64,000 nucleotides of DNA from UPXZ01 sp964568675 (lineage in GTDB: Bacteria > Bacteroidota > Bacteroidia > Bacteroidales > Paludibacteraceae). Below the pieces are notes generated by a model. That model had not been told where the DNA came from and searched no databases. It was given only the letters and a program-made list of their open reading frames with translations. The DNA lies in the NCBI GenBank assembly GCA_964568675.1, contig CAZMQV010000002.1, forward strand, positions 1-64,000. The letters run 5' to 3'. Positions within the stretch are counted from its first letter, which is position 1. Each line of letters starts with the position of its first letter. Of the stretch, positions 8,904 through 16,700 are shown one piece after another. The position numbers were made by a program, and so were the translations under genes.

Positions 8904-9419
8904 TTAAAAAGCATATCCAATAGCAAGTGTCATGCCTGGAACAAAACCATTTGCGAGATTCGTATTTTGATTGTTGTTGAAACCGCTAACAAACGTGTAC
9001 ATCGGACCAAGACCCAGATTCAAAGCAAATCCGCTTTGCCACACCCATTGATAGCCAATCTCGGCACCCAAAGCAAATGTGCTGATTCCGGTTCTCGAAT
9101 TGTCATCACCCTTCACACTCCCCACTGCATAAGTGGCTAATGGATTGACATAAAAACCACCGGGAACTTCTTTTTTAGCATGAGTGAAATAATAGCGGTA
9201 ACCAAATCCCAATCCTCCAAGACTAACTTCGGTACCAAACAGGCTGTACATATAACTACCTCTGAAAACCAGCGACGAGCTTGAGTTTAAAACTTTCTCG
9301 TAGTTGGCATTAAAATTACCAAATGCCAACCCTATGGGATTAGTCGTAATCACGTTGGTCTGAGCTTTTACGCCAAAAAACAGCGTAAATAATGCGAATG
9401 AAATAAGTAGTTTTTTCAT
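8904..9419 (-). CDS. Small outer-membrane beta-barrel protein
   Basis: A 171-residue secreted protein with a clear signal peptide (MKKLLISFALFTLFFGVKAQ). The mature part alternates hydrophobic and polar residues in short Gly- and aromatic-rich strands (SLVFRGSYMYSL, LGGLGFGYRYYF, FALGAEIGYQWVW, ALNLGLGPMYTF) and ends in GYAF, a C-terminal phenylalanine as expected for an outer-membrane barrel. The size fits an eight-stranded OmpW/OmpX-like or DUF3575-like barrel. Specific function is not recognisable. Transcribed from its own TAnnTTTG promoter, convergent with the DUF4301 gene. Confidence 0.75.
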   Translation of the reverse strand: MKKLLISFALFTLFFGVKAQTNVITTNPIGLAFGNFNANYEKVLNSSSSLVFRGSYMYSLFGTEVSLGGLGFGYRYYFTHAKKEVPGGFYVNPLATYAVGSVKGDDNSRTGISTFALGAEIGYQWVWQSGFALNLGLGPMYTFVSGFNNNQNTNLANGFVPGMTLAIGYAF

Positions 9420-9451
9420 GTTTAACGATATTTTTAAAATTGTTATTCTTA

Positions 9452-9459
9452 CAAAGATA
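9452..9459 (-). promoter_or_regulatory. -7 promoter box for the small barrel gene
   Basis: TATCTTTG on the minus strand, 32 nt before the ATG at 9419. It is divergent from the truA promoter 45 nt away. Confidence 0.6.
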
Positions 9460-9503
9460 ATTATTTTTCACCTATCCACTACCGGTTTGCTTTTATTTTT
9501 GCT

Positions 9504-9511
9504 TAACTTTG
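9504..9511 (+). promoter_or_regulatory. -7 promoter box for truA
   Basis: TAACTTTG followed by C. A second TATTTTTG lies at 9494-9501. The leader to the truA ATG would be about 95 nt. Confidence 0.5.
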
Positions 9512-9607
9512 CATGGATGTTCAAGCTAAAATACTATTTGGTGGTAATATGCCGTCTATATCTTGATTCTGTATTATTATACCTATTAGTTGGTTTCCGA
9601 TCAAAAA

Positions 9608-10342
9608 ATGAAAAGATACTTTATCTATTTTTCCTACAACGGTGCTGCATATTGTGGTTGGCAGATTCAGCCAAACGGCATTACAGTGCAGGAGGTGATG
9701 CAAAAAGCTTTTTCCACTATTCTGCGCGAGCAGGTAGAATTGGTGGCTGCTGGCCGAACCGATGCGGGTGTGCACGCGCGTCGGATGGTAGCTCATGCCG
9801 ATATCGATTTTGCATTCAACTCGCTAACTAACTTTGTAGATAAACTAAATGCATTTCTTCCGGCAGATATTGCTGTGGAGCACATGGAAGAGGTAGCACC
9901 CGATGCCCACGCGCGCTTTGACGCGGTGTCGCGTTGCTATGAATATCATTTGATTACAAGTAAAAATGTATTTCATCACGATTATGCCATGCGTGTTTAT
10001 CATCCGCTGGATTTTGAAATGATGAATCTTGCCGCAAAAACGCTTTATGAATATACAGATTTCACAAGTTTCAGTAAACTACATACCGATGTAAAAACCA
10101 ATAATTGCAAAATTACACATGCCGAGTGGGTAGAACTTGGCGATAAGTGGGTTTTTACCATTGAGGCAGACCGATTTCTGCGCAACATGGTTCGAGCCAT
10201 TGTGGGCACTTTGCTCGAAGTAGGGCGGGGCAAAATGAGTGTCGAAGAGTTTCGGCAGGTTATTGAAGCGAAAAATCGTTGTGGTGCCGGCACCTCTGTT
10301 CCGGCAAAAGGGCTTTACCTCGTCGCGGTGAAGTATCCCTAA
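9608..10342 (+). CDS. truA: tRNA pseudouridine(38-40) synthase TruA
   Basis: A 244-residue pseudouridine synthase that isomerises uridines 38-40 of the tRNA anticodon stem-loop. The ATG at 9608 is chosen because the protein then begins MKRYFIYFSYNG, as in the family. The catalytic Asp lies in the invariant GRTDAGVHA motif at about residues 49-57. Other signature segments are YCGWQ, the FDAVSRCYEYHL strand, FTSFSK and RNMVRAIVGTLLEVGRGKM. Length is normal. Single gene with a leader of roughly 95 nt. Confidence 0.97.
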   Translation: MKRYFIYFSYNGAAYCGWQIQPNGITVQEVMQKAFSTILREQVELVAAGRTDAGVHARRMVAHADIDFAFNSLTNFVDKLNAFLPADIAVEHMEEVAPDAHARFDAVSRCYEYHLITSKNVFHHDYAMRVYHPLDFEMMNLAAKTLYEYTDFTSFSKLHTDVKTNNCKITHAEWVELGDKWVFTIEADRFLRNMVRAIVGTLLEVGRGKMSVEEFRQVIEAKNRCGAGTSVPAKGLYLVAVKYP

Positions 10343-10450
10343 GTTATCAATACCCGGTTTCAAGACTTCGCAAATTTGATAATTATTCATTTGATGGTGC
10401 TGTAACTAATTTTAGGAATTGAAGTTTCCCGTAAAAAAACATCAAATAAG

Positions 10451-10481
10451 TTTGTCAAATCAATTATTGTTTGTATCTTTG
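10451..10481 (+). promoter_or_regulatory. Promoter of rpmE2 (-33 TTTG, -7 TATCTTTG)
   Basis: TTTG at 10451-10454 and TATCTTTG at 10474-10481 with a 19-nt spacer match both halves of the Bacteroides sigma-A consensus. The leader is about 40 nt. Confidence 0.7.
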
Positions 10482-10527
10482 CAAGCCGAAATAAAAAGGA
10501 AAAATAAAAAATAGAAAGATATAAGAT

Positions 10528-10788
10528 ATGAAAAAAGGTATTCATCCCGAAAGTTATCGTCCGGTGGCGTTTAGAGACATGTCAAACGGCGACACATTTA
10601 TTACTCGCTCAACTGTCAATACAAAAGATTCTGAAGTGATTGATGGCGTAGAGTATCCTTTGGTGAAATTGGAAATTTCAAGTTCATCGCATCCATTTTA
10701 TACCGGCAAATCCAAATTGGTGGATACCGCAGGTCGTGTGGATAAATTCATGAGCCGTTACGCTAACCGTAACGCGGCGAAAAAGTAA
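10528..10788 (+). CDS. rpmE2: 50S ribosomal protein L31 type B
   Basis: An 86-residue ribosomal protein L31, starting MKKGIHPESYRPVAF. It is the type B (zinc-free) form: the CxxC pair of type A L31 is absent, and the SSHPFYTGKSKLVDTAGRVDKF block typical of the long form is present. It is part of the large subunit near the intersubunit bridge. Zinc-independent L31 is often the only form in Bacteroidetes. Monocistronic, strong promoter, strong terminator 20 nt after the stop. Confidence 0.97.
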   Translation: MKKGIHPESYRPVAFRDMSNGDTFITRSTVNTKDSEVIDGVEYPLVKLEISSSSHPFYTGKSKLVDTAGRVDKFMSRYANRNAAKK

Positions 10789-10808
10789 ATCCATTTTTTA
10801 GCATTATC

Positions 10809-10836
10809 AAAAAACCTCGTGTAAACGAGGTTTTTT
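10809..10836 (+). terminator. Rho-independent terminator after rpmE2
   Basis: Stem CCTCGT/ACGAGG with a GTAA loop, flanked by A6 and followed by T6. Confidence 0.9.
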
Positions 10837-10914
10837 GATTTTAAACTATTTGGCATCATTTTTGATTTAGTTATTTCAACAAATAAATATAGAAACAACT
10901 TAACGTACACAGCA

Positions 10915-12072
10915 ATGAAAAATACAATTAAAAAATTAACATTATTCGCGCTTGTTGCTTTTTCGTTCACCGCATGCAACGATAGGAATCGGACACCCGA
11001 AAACAGCAATTTGCAGTTTAGTAGCGCAAAATCGGAGTTTTTTGGAGATCCTGCTCGCAAAAGCATTGATTTCTACGATTTGTATCTTTACGATCGTGAT
11101 TTGACCTCCAACCCCAATGGCGATGGCTTGTTTATCTACTTGCAGCTCAATACCGGCACAACCAATGAAAACGAAATTGTTTCCGGTACATATAATGTAA
11201 ACAACTCTTCGCAAGCTAACAAGTTTACATTTGATCCGGGGGCGTGGCGCACCGACTCGCAAGGCGACTACCTCGTAGGAAGTTATGTGGGAAAATACAA
11301 AGGTTCGCAGACGCTAAAATATCCAATAACGAATGGTAAATTTACAGTTTCGCGCAATGGAAATTACTACAACGTAAGCGGTGCGATTGTAGCCGATGGA
11401 CAGCAATATGATATATCATATCAGGGTCAGATAAGTTTAACCGACATGGTGGTGCCATTGCCTGAAACTTTAACGCATGGCGAAATATGGTATCATGGCA
11501 ATGTGAGTGGTAAGAATGTGAAGCTATACTCCATTCGTTTGGGTGCCAACGATGTGAAAATCTCCAATTTTTCGGGAAATGGCGACGCGTTGCAAATCGA
11601 GATTTATACACCAATCACTGCCACAACTATCATTCCCGATGGAACATATCCGGTGAAAGTGGATCAGGTACAAGCCTATACTGCTATCGATGGCTATTAC
11701 GATGCTGACTCGAAAGCCGATTACGGCACCTGGTATTACACTGCCGACGCATTAAGTGTTAATCAAGGCTTTGTGAAAACGCAATACATGACAGGAAGCA
11801 CCTATAAGCTCGATTTTAATTTTACGGATGATTATTACGGTTATAATTTTGGCGCAGTTTATCAAGGCGAACTTGCATTTGTAAATAAAACCAACTCGCC
11901 AATAGCCGTTCGGTCAGCCGTTCGGTCTTCGGCAAAATCAAATCCTGATAACCAAATTCGACGTGGTGAGCTAAAACGCAGATTTACTCCAAATTTGGAA
12001 AGAAGCAGTATTATATCATCGCGTGAAGCAGCGCAAAAAACCAAACAACCCATAAGAACCAAACAAAGATAA
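10915..12072 (+). CDS. Lipoprotein with duplicated beta domain and basic tail
   Basis: A 385-residue putative lipoprotein: signal peptide with lipobox FSFTAC (Cys about 21). Residues about 35-170 and 185-325 look like two divergent copies of one beta-rich domain. Each runs from a (DL/SIR)YLYD-like strand through an IVSGTYNV / IIPDGTYPV turn and a Y-rich W/Y segment (AWRTDSQGDY, YGTWYY), and ends in QYDISYQGQI / NFGAVYQGEL. The final 50 residues are strongly basic (RRGELKRRF, KTKQR), unusual for an exported protein. I do not recognise a named family with confidence. Surface or periplasmic location is inferred from the lipobox. Confidence 0.7.
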   Translation: MKNTIKKLTLFALVAFSFTACNDRNRTPENSNLQFSSAKSEFFGDPARKSIDFYDLYLYDRDLTSNPNGDGLFIYLQLNTGTTNENEIVSGTYNVNNSSQANKFTFDPGAWRTDSQGDYLVGSYVGKYKGSQTLKYPITNGKFTVSRNGNYYNVSGAIVADGQQYDISYQGQISLTDMVVPLPETLTHGEIWYHGNVSGKNVKLYSIRLGANDVKISNFSGNGDALQIEIYTPITATTIIPDGTYPVKVDQVQAYTAIDGYYDADSKADYGTWYYTADALSVNQGFVKTQYMTGSTYKLDFNFTDDYYGYNFGAVYQGELAFVNKTNSPIAVRSAVRSSAKSNPDNQIRRGELKRRFTPNLERSSIISSREAAQKTKQPIRTKQR

Positions 12073-12102
12073 AAATATTTGGATTATCGCGCATGAAAAG
12101 TG

Positions 12103-12135
12103 AAAAGGGGATTGAGCAATCAATCCCCTTTTTTT
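12103..12135 (+). terminator. Rho-independent terminator after the two-domain lipoprotein
   Basis: Stem AAAAGGGGATTG/CAATCCCCTTTT with a 6-nt loop followed by further T. Confidence 0.9.
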
Positions 12136-12167
12136 TACAAATTGGTGAAAAATAAAACAATAATATG

Positions 12168-12175
12168 TATCTTTG
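12168..12175 (+). promoter_or_regulatory. -7 promoter box for fabG
   Basis: TATCTTTG followed by C, with a TTGG about 20 nt upstream as a possible -33 element. The leader is about 25 nt. Confidence 0.65.
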
Positions 12176-12205
12176 CAGCAGATTAACAAATAATATTTTT
12201 TGAAA

Positions 12206-12952
12206 ATGAAACTATTAGAAGGAAAAACAGCCATTGTAACGGGTGCTGCCCGAGGAATCGGAAAAGCTATCGCGCTAAAATTTGCATCAGAAGGATGTAA
12301 TATTGCTTTCACCGACTTGGTAATTGATGAAACAGGATTGGCTACCGAAAAGGAAATTGAAGCTTTCGGAGTTAAAGCAAAAGGATACGCCTCGAATGCC
12401 GCCCTCTACGATGACACCCACGCCGTGGTTGAAAGCATACAGAAAGACTTTGGACGTATTGATATCTTAGTAAACAACGCCGGTATCACCAAAGATGGTT
12501 TGATGATGCGAATGACCGAGCAGCAATGGGATGCGGTAATTAATGTAAATCTGAAATCCGCATTCAATTTTATTCATGCTTGCACACCCATCATGATGAA
12601 ACAAAAATCTGGTTCGATTATCAACATGAGCTCGGTAGTAGGTGTATCGGGTAATGCTGGTCAGTCGAACTACTCCGCGTCTAAAGCCGGTATGATTGGG
12701 CTTGCGAAATCACTTGCGAAAGAGCTTGGCTCGCGCGGCATCCGTGCCAACGCCATTGCCCCGGGCTTTATTGAAACAGAAATGACGCACGCACTCACCG
12801 ACGAGCAACGCGAAAAATGGGCAGAAACAATTCCATTGCGCCGAGGCGGCTCGCCCGACGAAGTGGCTAAAGTATGTGTATTCCTGGCTTCCGACCTGTC
12901 CAGTTATGTGAGCGGACAAGTTATCAATGTTTGCGGTGGAATGAATACTTAA
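12206..12952 (+). CDS. fabG: 3-oxoacyl-[acyl-carrier-protein] reductase FabG
   Basis: A 248-residue short-chain dehydrogenase that reduces 3-oxoacyl-ACP with NADPH in type II fatty-acid elongation. The ATG at 12206 is preferred to the TTG at 12200. The nucleotide-binding TGAARGIG is at 12-19, NNAG at 90-93, and the catalytic triad is Ser143, Tyr156 and Lys160 (NYSASK). The typical ending GQVINVCGGM is present. It stands alone and not with other fab genes, but has the FabG signature NAIAPGFIETEMT. Own promoter and terminator. Confidence 0.93.
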   Translation: MKLLEGKTAIVTGAARGIGKAIALKFASEGCNIAFTDLVIDETGLATEKEIEAFGVKAKGYASNAALYDDTHAVVESIQKDFGRIDILVNNAGITKDGLMMRMTEQQWDAVINVNLKSAFNFIHACTPIMMKQKSGSIINMSSVVGVSGNAGQSNYSASKAGMIGLAKSLAKELGSRGIRANAIAPGFIETEMTHALTDEQREKWAETIPLRRGGSPDEVAKVCVFLASDLSSYVSGQVINVCGGMNT

Positions 12953-12988
12953 TCCGAATTCTCATTAAAATAATCAATAAAAAATAGA

Positions 12989-13035
12989 GCAGAGTTTGAT
13001 GTGAACCGATGTCTCGATCGTCAAACTCTGTTTTT
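12989..13035 (+). terminator. Rho-independent terminator after fabG
   Basis: A 10-11 bp stem (CAGAGTTTGA with TCAAACTCTG) with a 21-nt loop, followed by TTTTT. Confidence 0.75.
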
Positions 13036-13113
13036 ATTAGCCTGTAAAGAATGCAAATTGTTATTTGGTACATATTTTTTGGTTTAAAGCTTGCAGACTA
13101 AATAATAAATAAC

Positions 13114-13121
13114 TATCTTTG
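13114..13121 (+). promoter_or_regulatory. -7 promoter box for rpmH
   Basis: TATCTTTG followed by C, with TTG 20 nt upstream (13091-13093) as -33 element. The leader is about 35 nt. Confidence 0.65.
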
Positions 13122-13160
13122 CAGTCCGAAAAAATAAATAAAACATAAAAAAACATAGCA

Positions 13161-13319
13161 ATGAAACGGACATTCCAACCTTCAAACAGAAAAAGAAGAA
13201 ACAAACACGGTTTCCGCGAAAGAATGGCTACTGCAAACGGTCGCAGAGTATTAGCTTCTCGTCGCGCTAAAGGTAGAGCCAAACTCACAGTTGCTGATGA
13301 AGGTCGTCACAAATTCTAA
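13161..13319 (+). CDS. rpmH: 50S ribosomal protein L34
   Basis: A 52-residue, highly basic protein read directly from the sequence: it begins MKRTFQPSNRKRRNKHGF and continues with RERMATANGRRVLASRR and AKGRAKLTV, the universal L34 pattern. It is one of the last proteins to join the 50S subunit and contacts 23S rRNA. No rnpA follows, unlike in Proteobacteria and Firmicutes. Single-gene transcript with its own TAnnTTTG promoter and a very strong hairpin about 115 nt downstream. Confidence 0.98.
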   Translation: MKRTFQPSNRKRRNKHGFRERMATANGRRVLASRRAKGRAKLTVADEGRHKF

Positions 13320-13657
13320 TTCATCGCAATCTAATTGGTTTTCGCACTTGTCCTGATTTTTTTAATTAACTTCGTTGAAGGTGTAAAAGACTTGAAAATG
13401 TGGTTATGATTAATACAAAGGCAAGGTTTTAAACAAAAACAAAGAGGATATTGAATTTTGAATTCAATATCCTCTTTGTTTTTAATACGCTTTTATGAGT
13501 TTTGGAATAGTCTAACGCTTGTGTTCCTGCCTCTCAACTGCTTTCGCCGATTCCTTCTTCCTATCTATCCGATAGCGTATATCCTCATTCTTTCCATCAA
13601 ACTCGCGCGTATTTTTTATTGCCTACTTCATTTGAGATGCTTATTCTTTTGCCGGTT
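13320..13657. other. Intergenic region between rpmH and the sulfatase gene
   Basis: 338 bases between convergent genes. The only structure seen is the 23-bp perfect hairpin at 13435-13483. No conserved open frame was recognised. Confidence 0.5.
13435..13483. terminator. Bidirectional terminator, perfect 23-bp stem
   Basis: Left arm 13435-13457 is the exact reverse complement of 13461-13483, with a 3-nt TTG loop and A5/T5 flanks. It can stop transcription from rpmH and from the sulfatase gene. Confidence 0.85.
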
Positions 13658-15262
13658 TTACAAAGGATATTTCATTCGAATAGGGTCATCGTATTTCACT
13701 TGCAAGTCCCAAAGTTGTTTTTTCAACTCCTTGATAGTATTCGTGTATTTGGGGCTGTTAATCAAATTATTCATTTCAGAAGGGTCTTTTTTCAGGTCGT
13801 AAAGCTCCCAACTATCAATGTTGTTGTAAAAATGAATAAGTTTGTATCGTTCTGTACGGATACCATAATGACGTTTCACCGCATGTTCAGCCGGATATTC
13901 GTAGAAATGATAATAAAGTGATTTTCGCCAACTTTTCGGATGTTTACCTTTTAGAATAGGCAAATAAGATTTACCCTGAATATCATCAGGCACTCTTACA
14001 CCTGCAATTTCGAGAAAAGTAGGAGCGTGGTCGATGTTTTGAACAAATTCTTTTACTACACCGTGCGCATGGTAGCGTTGCGGAAGACGCATGATAAGTG
14101 GTGTACTGAATGACTCTTCATACATAAATCGCTTATCAAACCATCCGTGTTCGCCCATATAGAATCCTTGATCGGACGTGTAAACAATCAGCGTGTTTTC
14201 AAGCAAATCATGTGCTTTCAGATATTCCATTAACCTTCCGATGTTGTCGTCCATTCCTTTTGCCGTTTTCAGATAATCTTTCACATAGCGCTGGTATTTC
14301 CATTTCACCAATTCATTGCCTTGAGGATTACGTTTTTTGAAATCATCTCGGATGGGGTTATACACCGCATCGAACGCTTTTTTTTCTTCGTCCGACATAC
14401 GTCCATAGGTGCCTTGCCGATTGCCACTTTTGTCGGTATAGTCATACATCCAACCAATAGGTGAAGGATGATTTTTGTCTTCATTCATTTTCAGGTCATA
14501 CACCCAGTCAAAGTCTTTTGCCAGACTCATTTCTTGCTCTGCCGCGGCTTGACGGTTTTTGTAGTCGTCAAATAGATTGACGGGATAGGGGAAAGTCTTA
14601 TCTTCGAAAGCTCGCAGATCGCTCAGTTTTGCCATAAAATTCCGATGCACAGTTTTGTGATGCACAAAAAGGCAGAAAGGCTTCTCACGGTCGCGTTGTT
14701 CGAGCCAGTTAATACTTTTGTCGGTAATTAGGTCGGCTACATATACGCCCGAATAGGTTTTGCGTTCGTTTTTGGTGTACATCACCGGCGAATAATAATC
14801 GCCTTGACCGGGAAGAATGTCCCAATAATCGAATCCGGTAGGGTCGGAATGTAGGTGCCATTTGCCAATCATGGCTGTCTGATAACCTGCTTTCTGAAGC
14901 AATTTGGGCATTGTCTGTTGTGTCCCGTCAAATTGATTGTCGTTGTTCATAAAGCCATTCTTGTGGCTGTGTTTTCCGGTAAGCATACATGCGCGACTTG
15001 GTCCCGAAATGGAATTTGCCACGTAGCTGTTTTGAAAAATCAAACCCTCTTCGGCTATTTTGTCGATGTGCGGGGTGGTGATGCCAAATCGCTTGTCGTA
15101 ACTGCTGATTGCTTGTCGAGTGTGGTCGTCGGACATGATGTAGATGATGTTCAGTGGTTTGTCCGGAGTGGCTTGTTTTGGTTTTGCTTCTGCAGGTGCT
15201 ATAAGCAATACGCTGCTTCCGAATGTGGTGAGCATTGCGGCATTGATGTGATTTTTTCTCAT
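13658..15262 (-). CDS. Exported S-type sulfatase (family S1)
   Basis: A 534-residue arylsulfatase-fold enzyme with an N-terminal signal peptide (hydrophobic run 8-25). Metal ligands begin at SDDHTR (44-49). The activation motif S-x-P-S-R is at 86-90 (ISGPSRACMLTG): a serine is converted to formylglycine, so it needs an anaerobic radical-SAM maturase (anSME) elsewhere. Other blocks are GKWHL (136-140 region), TSDQGFYMGEHGWFDKRFMYEES and the YKLI...WELYDLKKDP tail. The tail resembles S1 subfamily 11 (GlcNAc-6-sulfatase-like), but the substrate is inferred only. Probably periplasmic, acting on sulfated host or algal glycans. No SusCD pair nearby. Confidence 0.9.
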   Translation of the reverse strand: MRKNHINAAMLTTFGSSVLLIAPAEAKPKQATPDKPLNIIYIMSDDHTRQAISSYDKRFGITTPHIDKIAEEGLIFQNSYVANSISGPSRACMLTGKHSHKNGFMNNDNQFDGTQQTMPKLLQKAGYQTAMIGKWHLHSDPTGFDYWDILPGQGDYYSPVMYTKNERKTYSGVYVADLITDKSINWLEQRDREKPFCLFVHHKTVHRNFMAKLSDLRAFEDKTFPYPVNLFDDYKNRQAAAEQEMSLAKDFDWVYDLKMNEDKNHPSPIGWMYDYTDKSGNRQGTYGRMSDEEKKAFDAVYNPIRDDFKKRNPQGNELVKWKYQRYVKDYLKTAKGMDDNIGRLMEYLKAHDLLENTLIVYTSDQGFYMGEHGWFDKRFMYEESFSTPLIMRLPQRYHAHGVVKEFVQNIDHAPTFLEIAGVRVPDDIQGKSYLPILKGKHPKSWRKSLYYHFYEYPAEHAVKRHYGIRTERYKLIHFYNNIDSWELYDLKKDPSEMNNLINSPKYTNTIKELKKQLWDLQVKYDDPIRMKYPL

Positions 15263-15428
15263 GTTGAGTTATTGTTAGATATTTTTGTAATTTATGTTCT
15301 TGCAGATAGAATCACCAAGATATTTTAATCAGAAGTGCAAAGATAGGCAAATTGAGCTTTATTTCAGATTTTTTGATCTATCATTTTGTGTTCAACGAAA
15401 CAATTTCTGAAAAATTCTCATCGAGAAA

Positions 15429-16700
15429 TCATCCCTTAAGCTTTCTTCTTAAAAAATAGCTAAAGAGTGAAACTTCAATTATAGCACAAACGATGGATGA
15501 ATAAGCGACACCCATAATGCCCCAATAATATAAACTTATCAATATCAATATCACATTCGAAATCAGAGAAAGAAACTGACTTCGAGCAATTTTGGATATA
15601 GCTCCTATTCCAAACAAAGCGGCTGCTTGAATCTGGTTGTATTGTCTGATAGTCCATCCTATAGCCAATGGGATGAAATAGGGGATGGAAGCATCGTATT
15701 TGCCACTGAATATAATAGTTATAAATGGTGGAATCAGGACAAGAGCAGCTATTAAACTGGCTGAAATTAGTAAAATAAGCTGCAGACTATATTTCCTGAA
15801 AACTTTTGAAAATTCAGGAATATTGTTGGACAATCCGGAAAAATAGGGAATAGTGATTTGTTGTACTGTTGACGGTAACACCCGAAACATCACCGTTAGT
15901 GTAAGTGCGAAACTATAGAAACCGACTTCGGTAATGTTACCAATAATCAGGTAGTTGATAATAAGAATATCGGCATACGATGCCAAATCGGCAAGAAGTA
16001 AAGAGAAAAACGAAGGGCGAGCGTAGTGCCAGTGCATCTTGTTTAGGCGCTTTTTGTCCGATGAATTGGTTTTTACTCCAAATCTATTTCTTGAAATCGA
16101 CACAACTACGATTAATAACAATATCGCTCCGAGATTGAAGCCGATGTAATATCCTTTAATTCCACCTAGCCAGGTGAAAATTATGATAAGAAGTACCGCG
16201 ACAATTTTATTAATTGATGTGAGGTTGGAAATGAGTTTAATCTCTTTTTGCGACTGATAGTAAGCTACATATAGTGCAAAAAACGCATTACTAATTAGCG
16301 GTAACATGGCAAGTGGAATGAGCGAACGAATGGCCGTGTCGCGCGAAATCCATTCAAATTGATTGATAACCAAAACGATGGCATAGGATGATAGGGTTGT
16401 AATAAGCGTAAAACTAAGTCCTGACCGAAATATGGAACTTAATTCAGCCTTAGTTCTGTTTTCGGAGCAAAGTTTCAGAGTGGAGCTACTGAAACCCATG
16501 CTTCCCAGAATGCTAAATATGCTGAGCCACGTTTGCAGTATTTTTATTCTGCCTACATCATCGGGCGAAAGTATACCCGCAACAAAAAGTTGCGAAGCAA
16601 ACGCCACAATTTGTATCAATACATTGGCCGTAAGCAGATTAAAAAAGCCTTTACTCGAAACACTTTTTAGCATTGATTTTATGAAGTTCATATCTGTCAT
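15429..16700 (-). CDS. Polysaccharide flippase (Wzx/MATE-like)
   Basis: A 423-residue integral membrane protein with about 12 hydrophobic helices and the N-terminal amphipathic segment and LLTANVLIQIVAFASQLFVAGILSP entry helix typical of oligosaccharide flippases of the MVF/MATE superfamily. The short loop PDDVGRIKI is typical of Wzx N-termini. It probably moves lipid-linked sugars across the inner membrane. The ATG overlaps the upstream stop (ATGA at 16700-16697), so translation is coupled to the asparagine-synthetase-like gene. Last gene of a five-gene minus-strand operon for a surface glycan. Confidence 0.85.
   Translation of the reverse strand: MTDMNFIKSMLKSVSSKGFFNLLTANVLIQIVAFASQLFVAGILSPDDVGRIKILQTWLSIFSILGSMGFSSSTLKLCSENRTKAELSSIFRSGLSFTLITTLSSYAIVLVINQFEWISRDTAIRSLIPLAMLPLISNAFFALYVAYYQSQKEIKLISNLTSINKIVAVLLIIIFTWLGGIKGYYIGFNLGAILLLIVVVSISRNRFGVKTNSSDKKRLNKMHWHYARPSFFSLLLADLASYADILIINYLIIGNITEVGFYSFALTLTVMFRVLPSTVQQITIPYFSGLSNNIPEFSKVFRKYSLQLILLISASLIAALVLIPPFITIIFSGKYDASIPYFIPLAIGWTIRQYNQIQAAALFGIGAISKIARSQFLSLISNVILILISLYYWGIMGVAYSSIVCAIIEVSLFSYFLRRKLKG

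Noticed and set aside
9513..9566. Short 17-codon leader peptide upstream of truA
   Set aside because: It begins with an ATG just after the promoter box but has no regulatory codon pattern and no attenuator hairpin; insufficient evidence.
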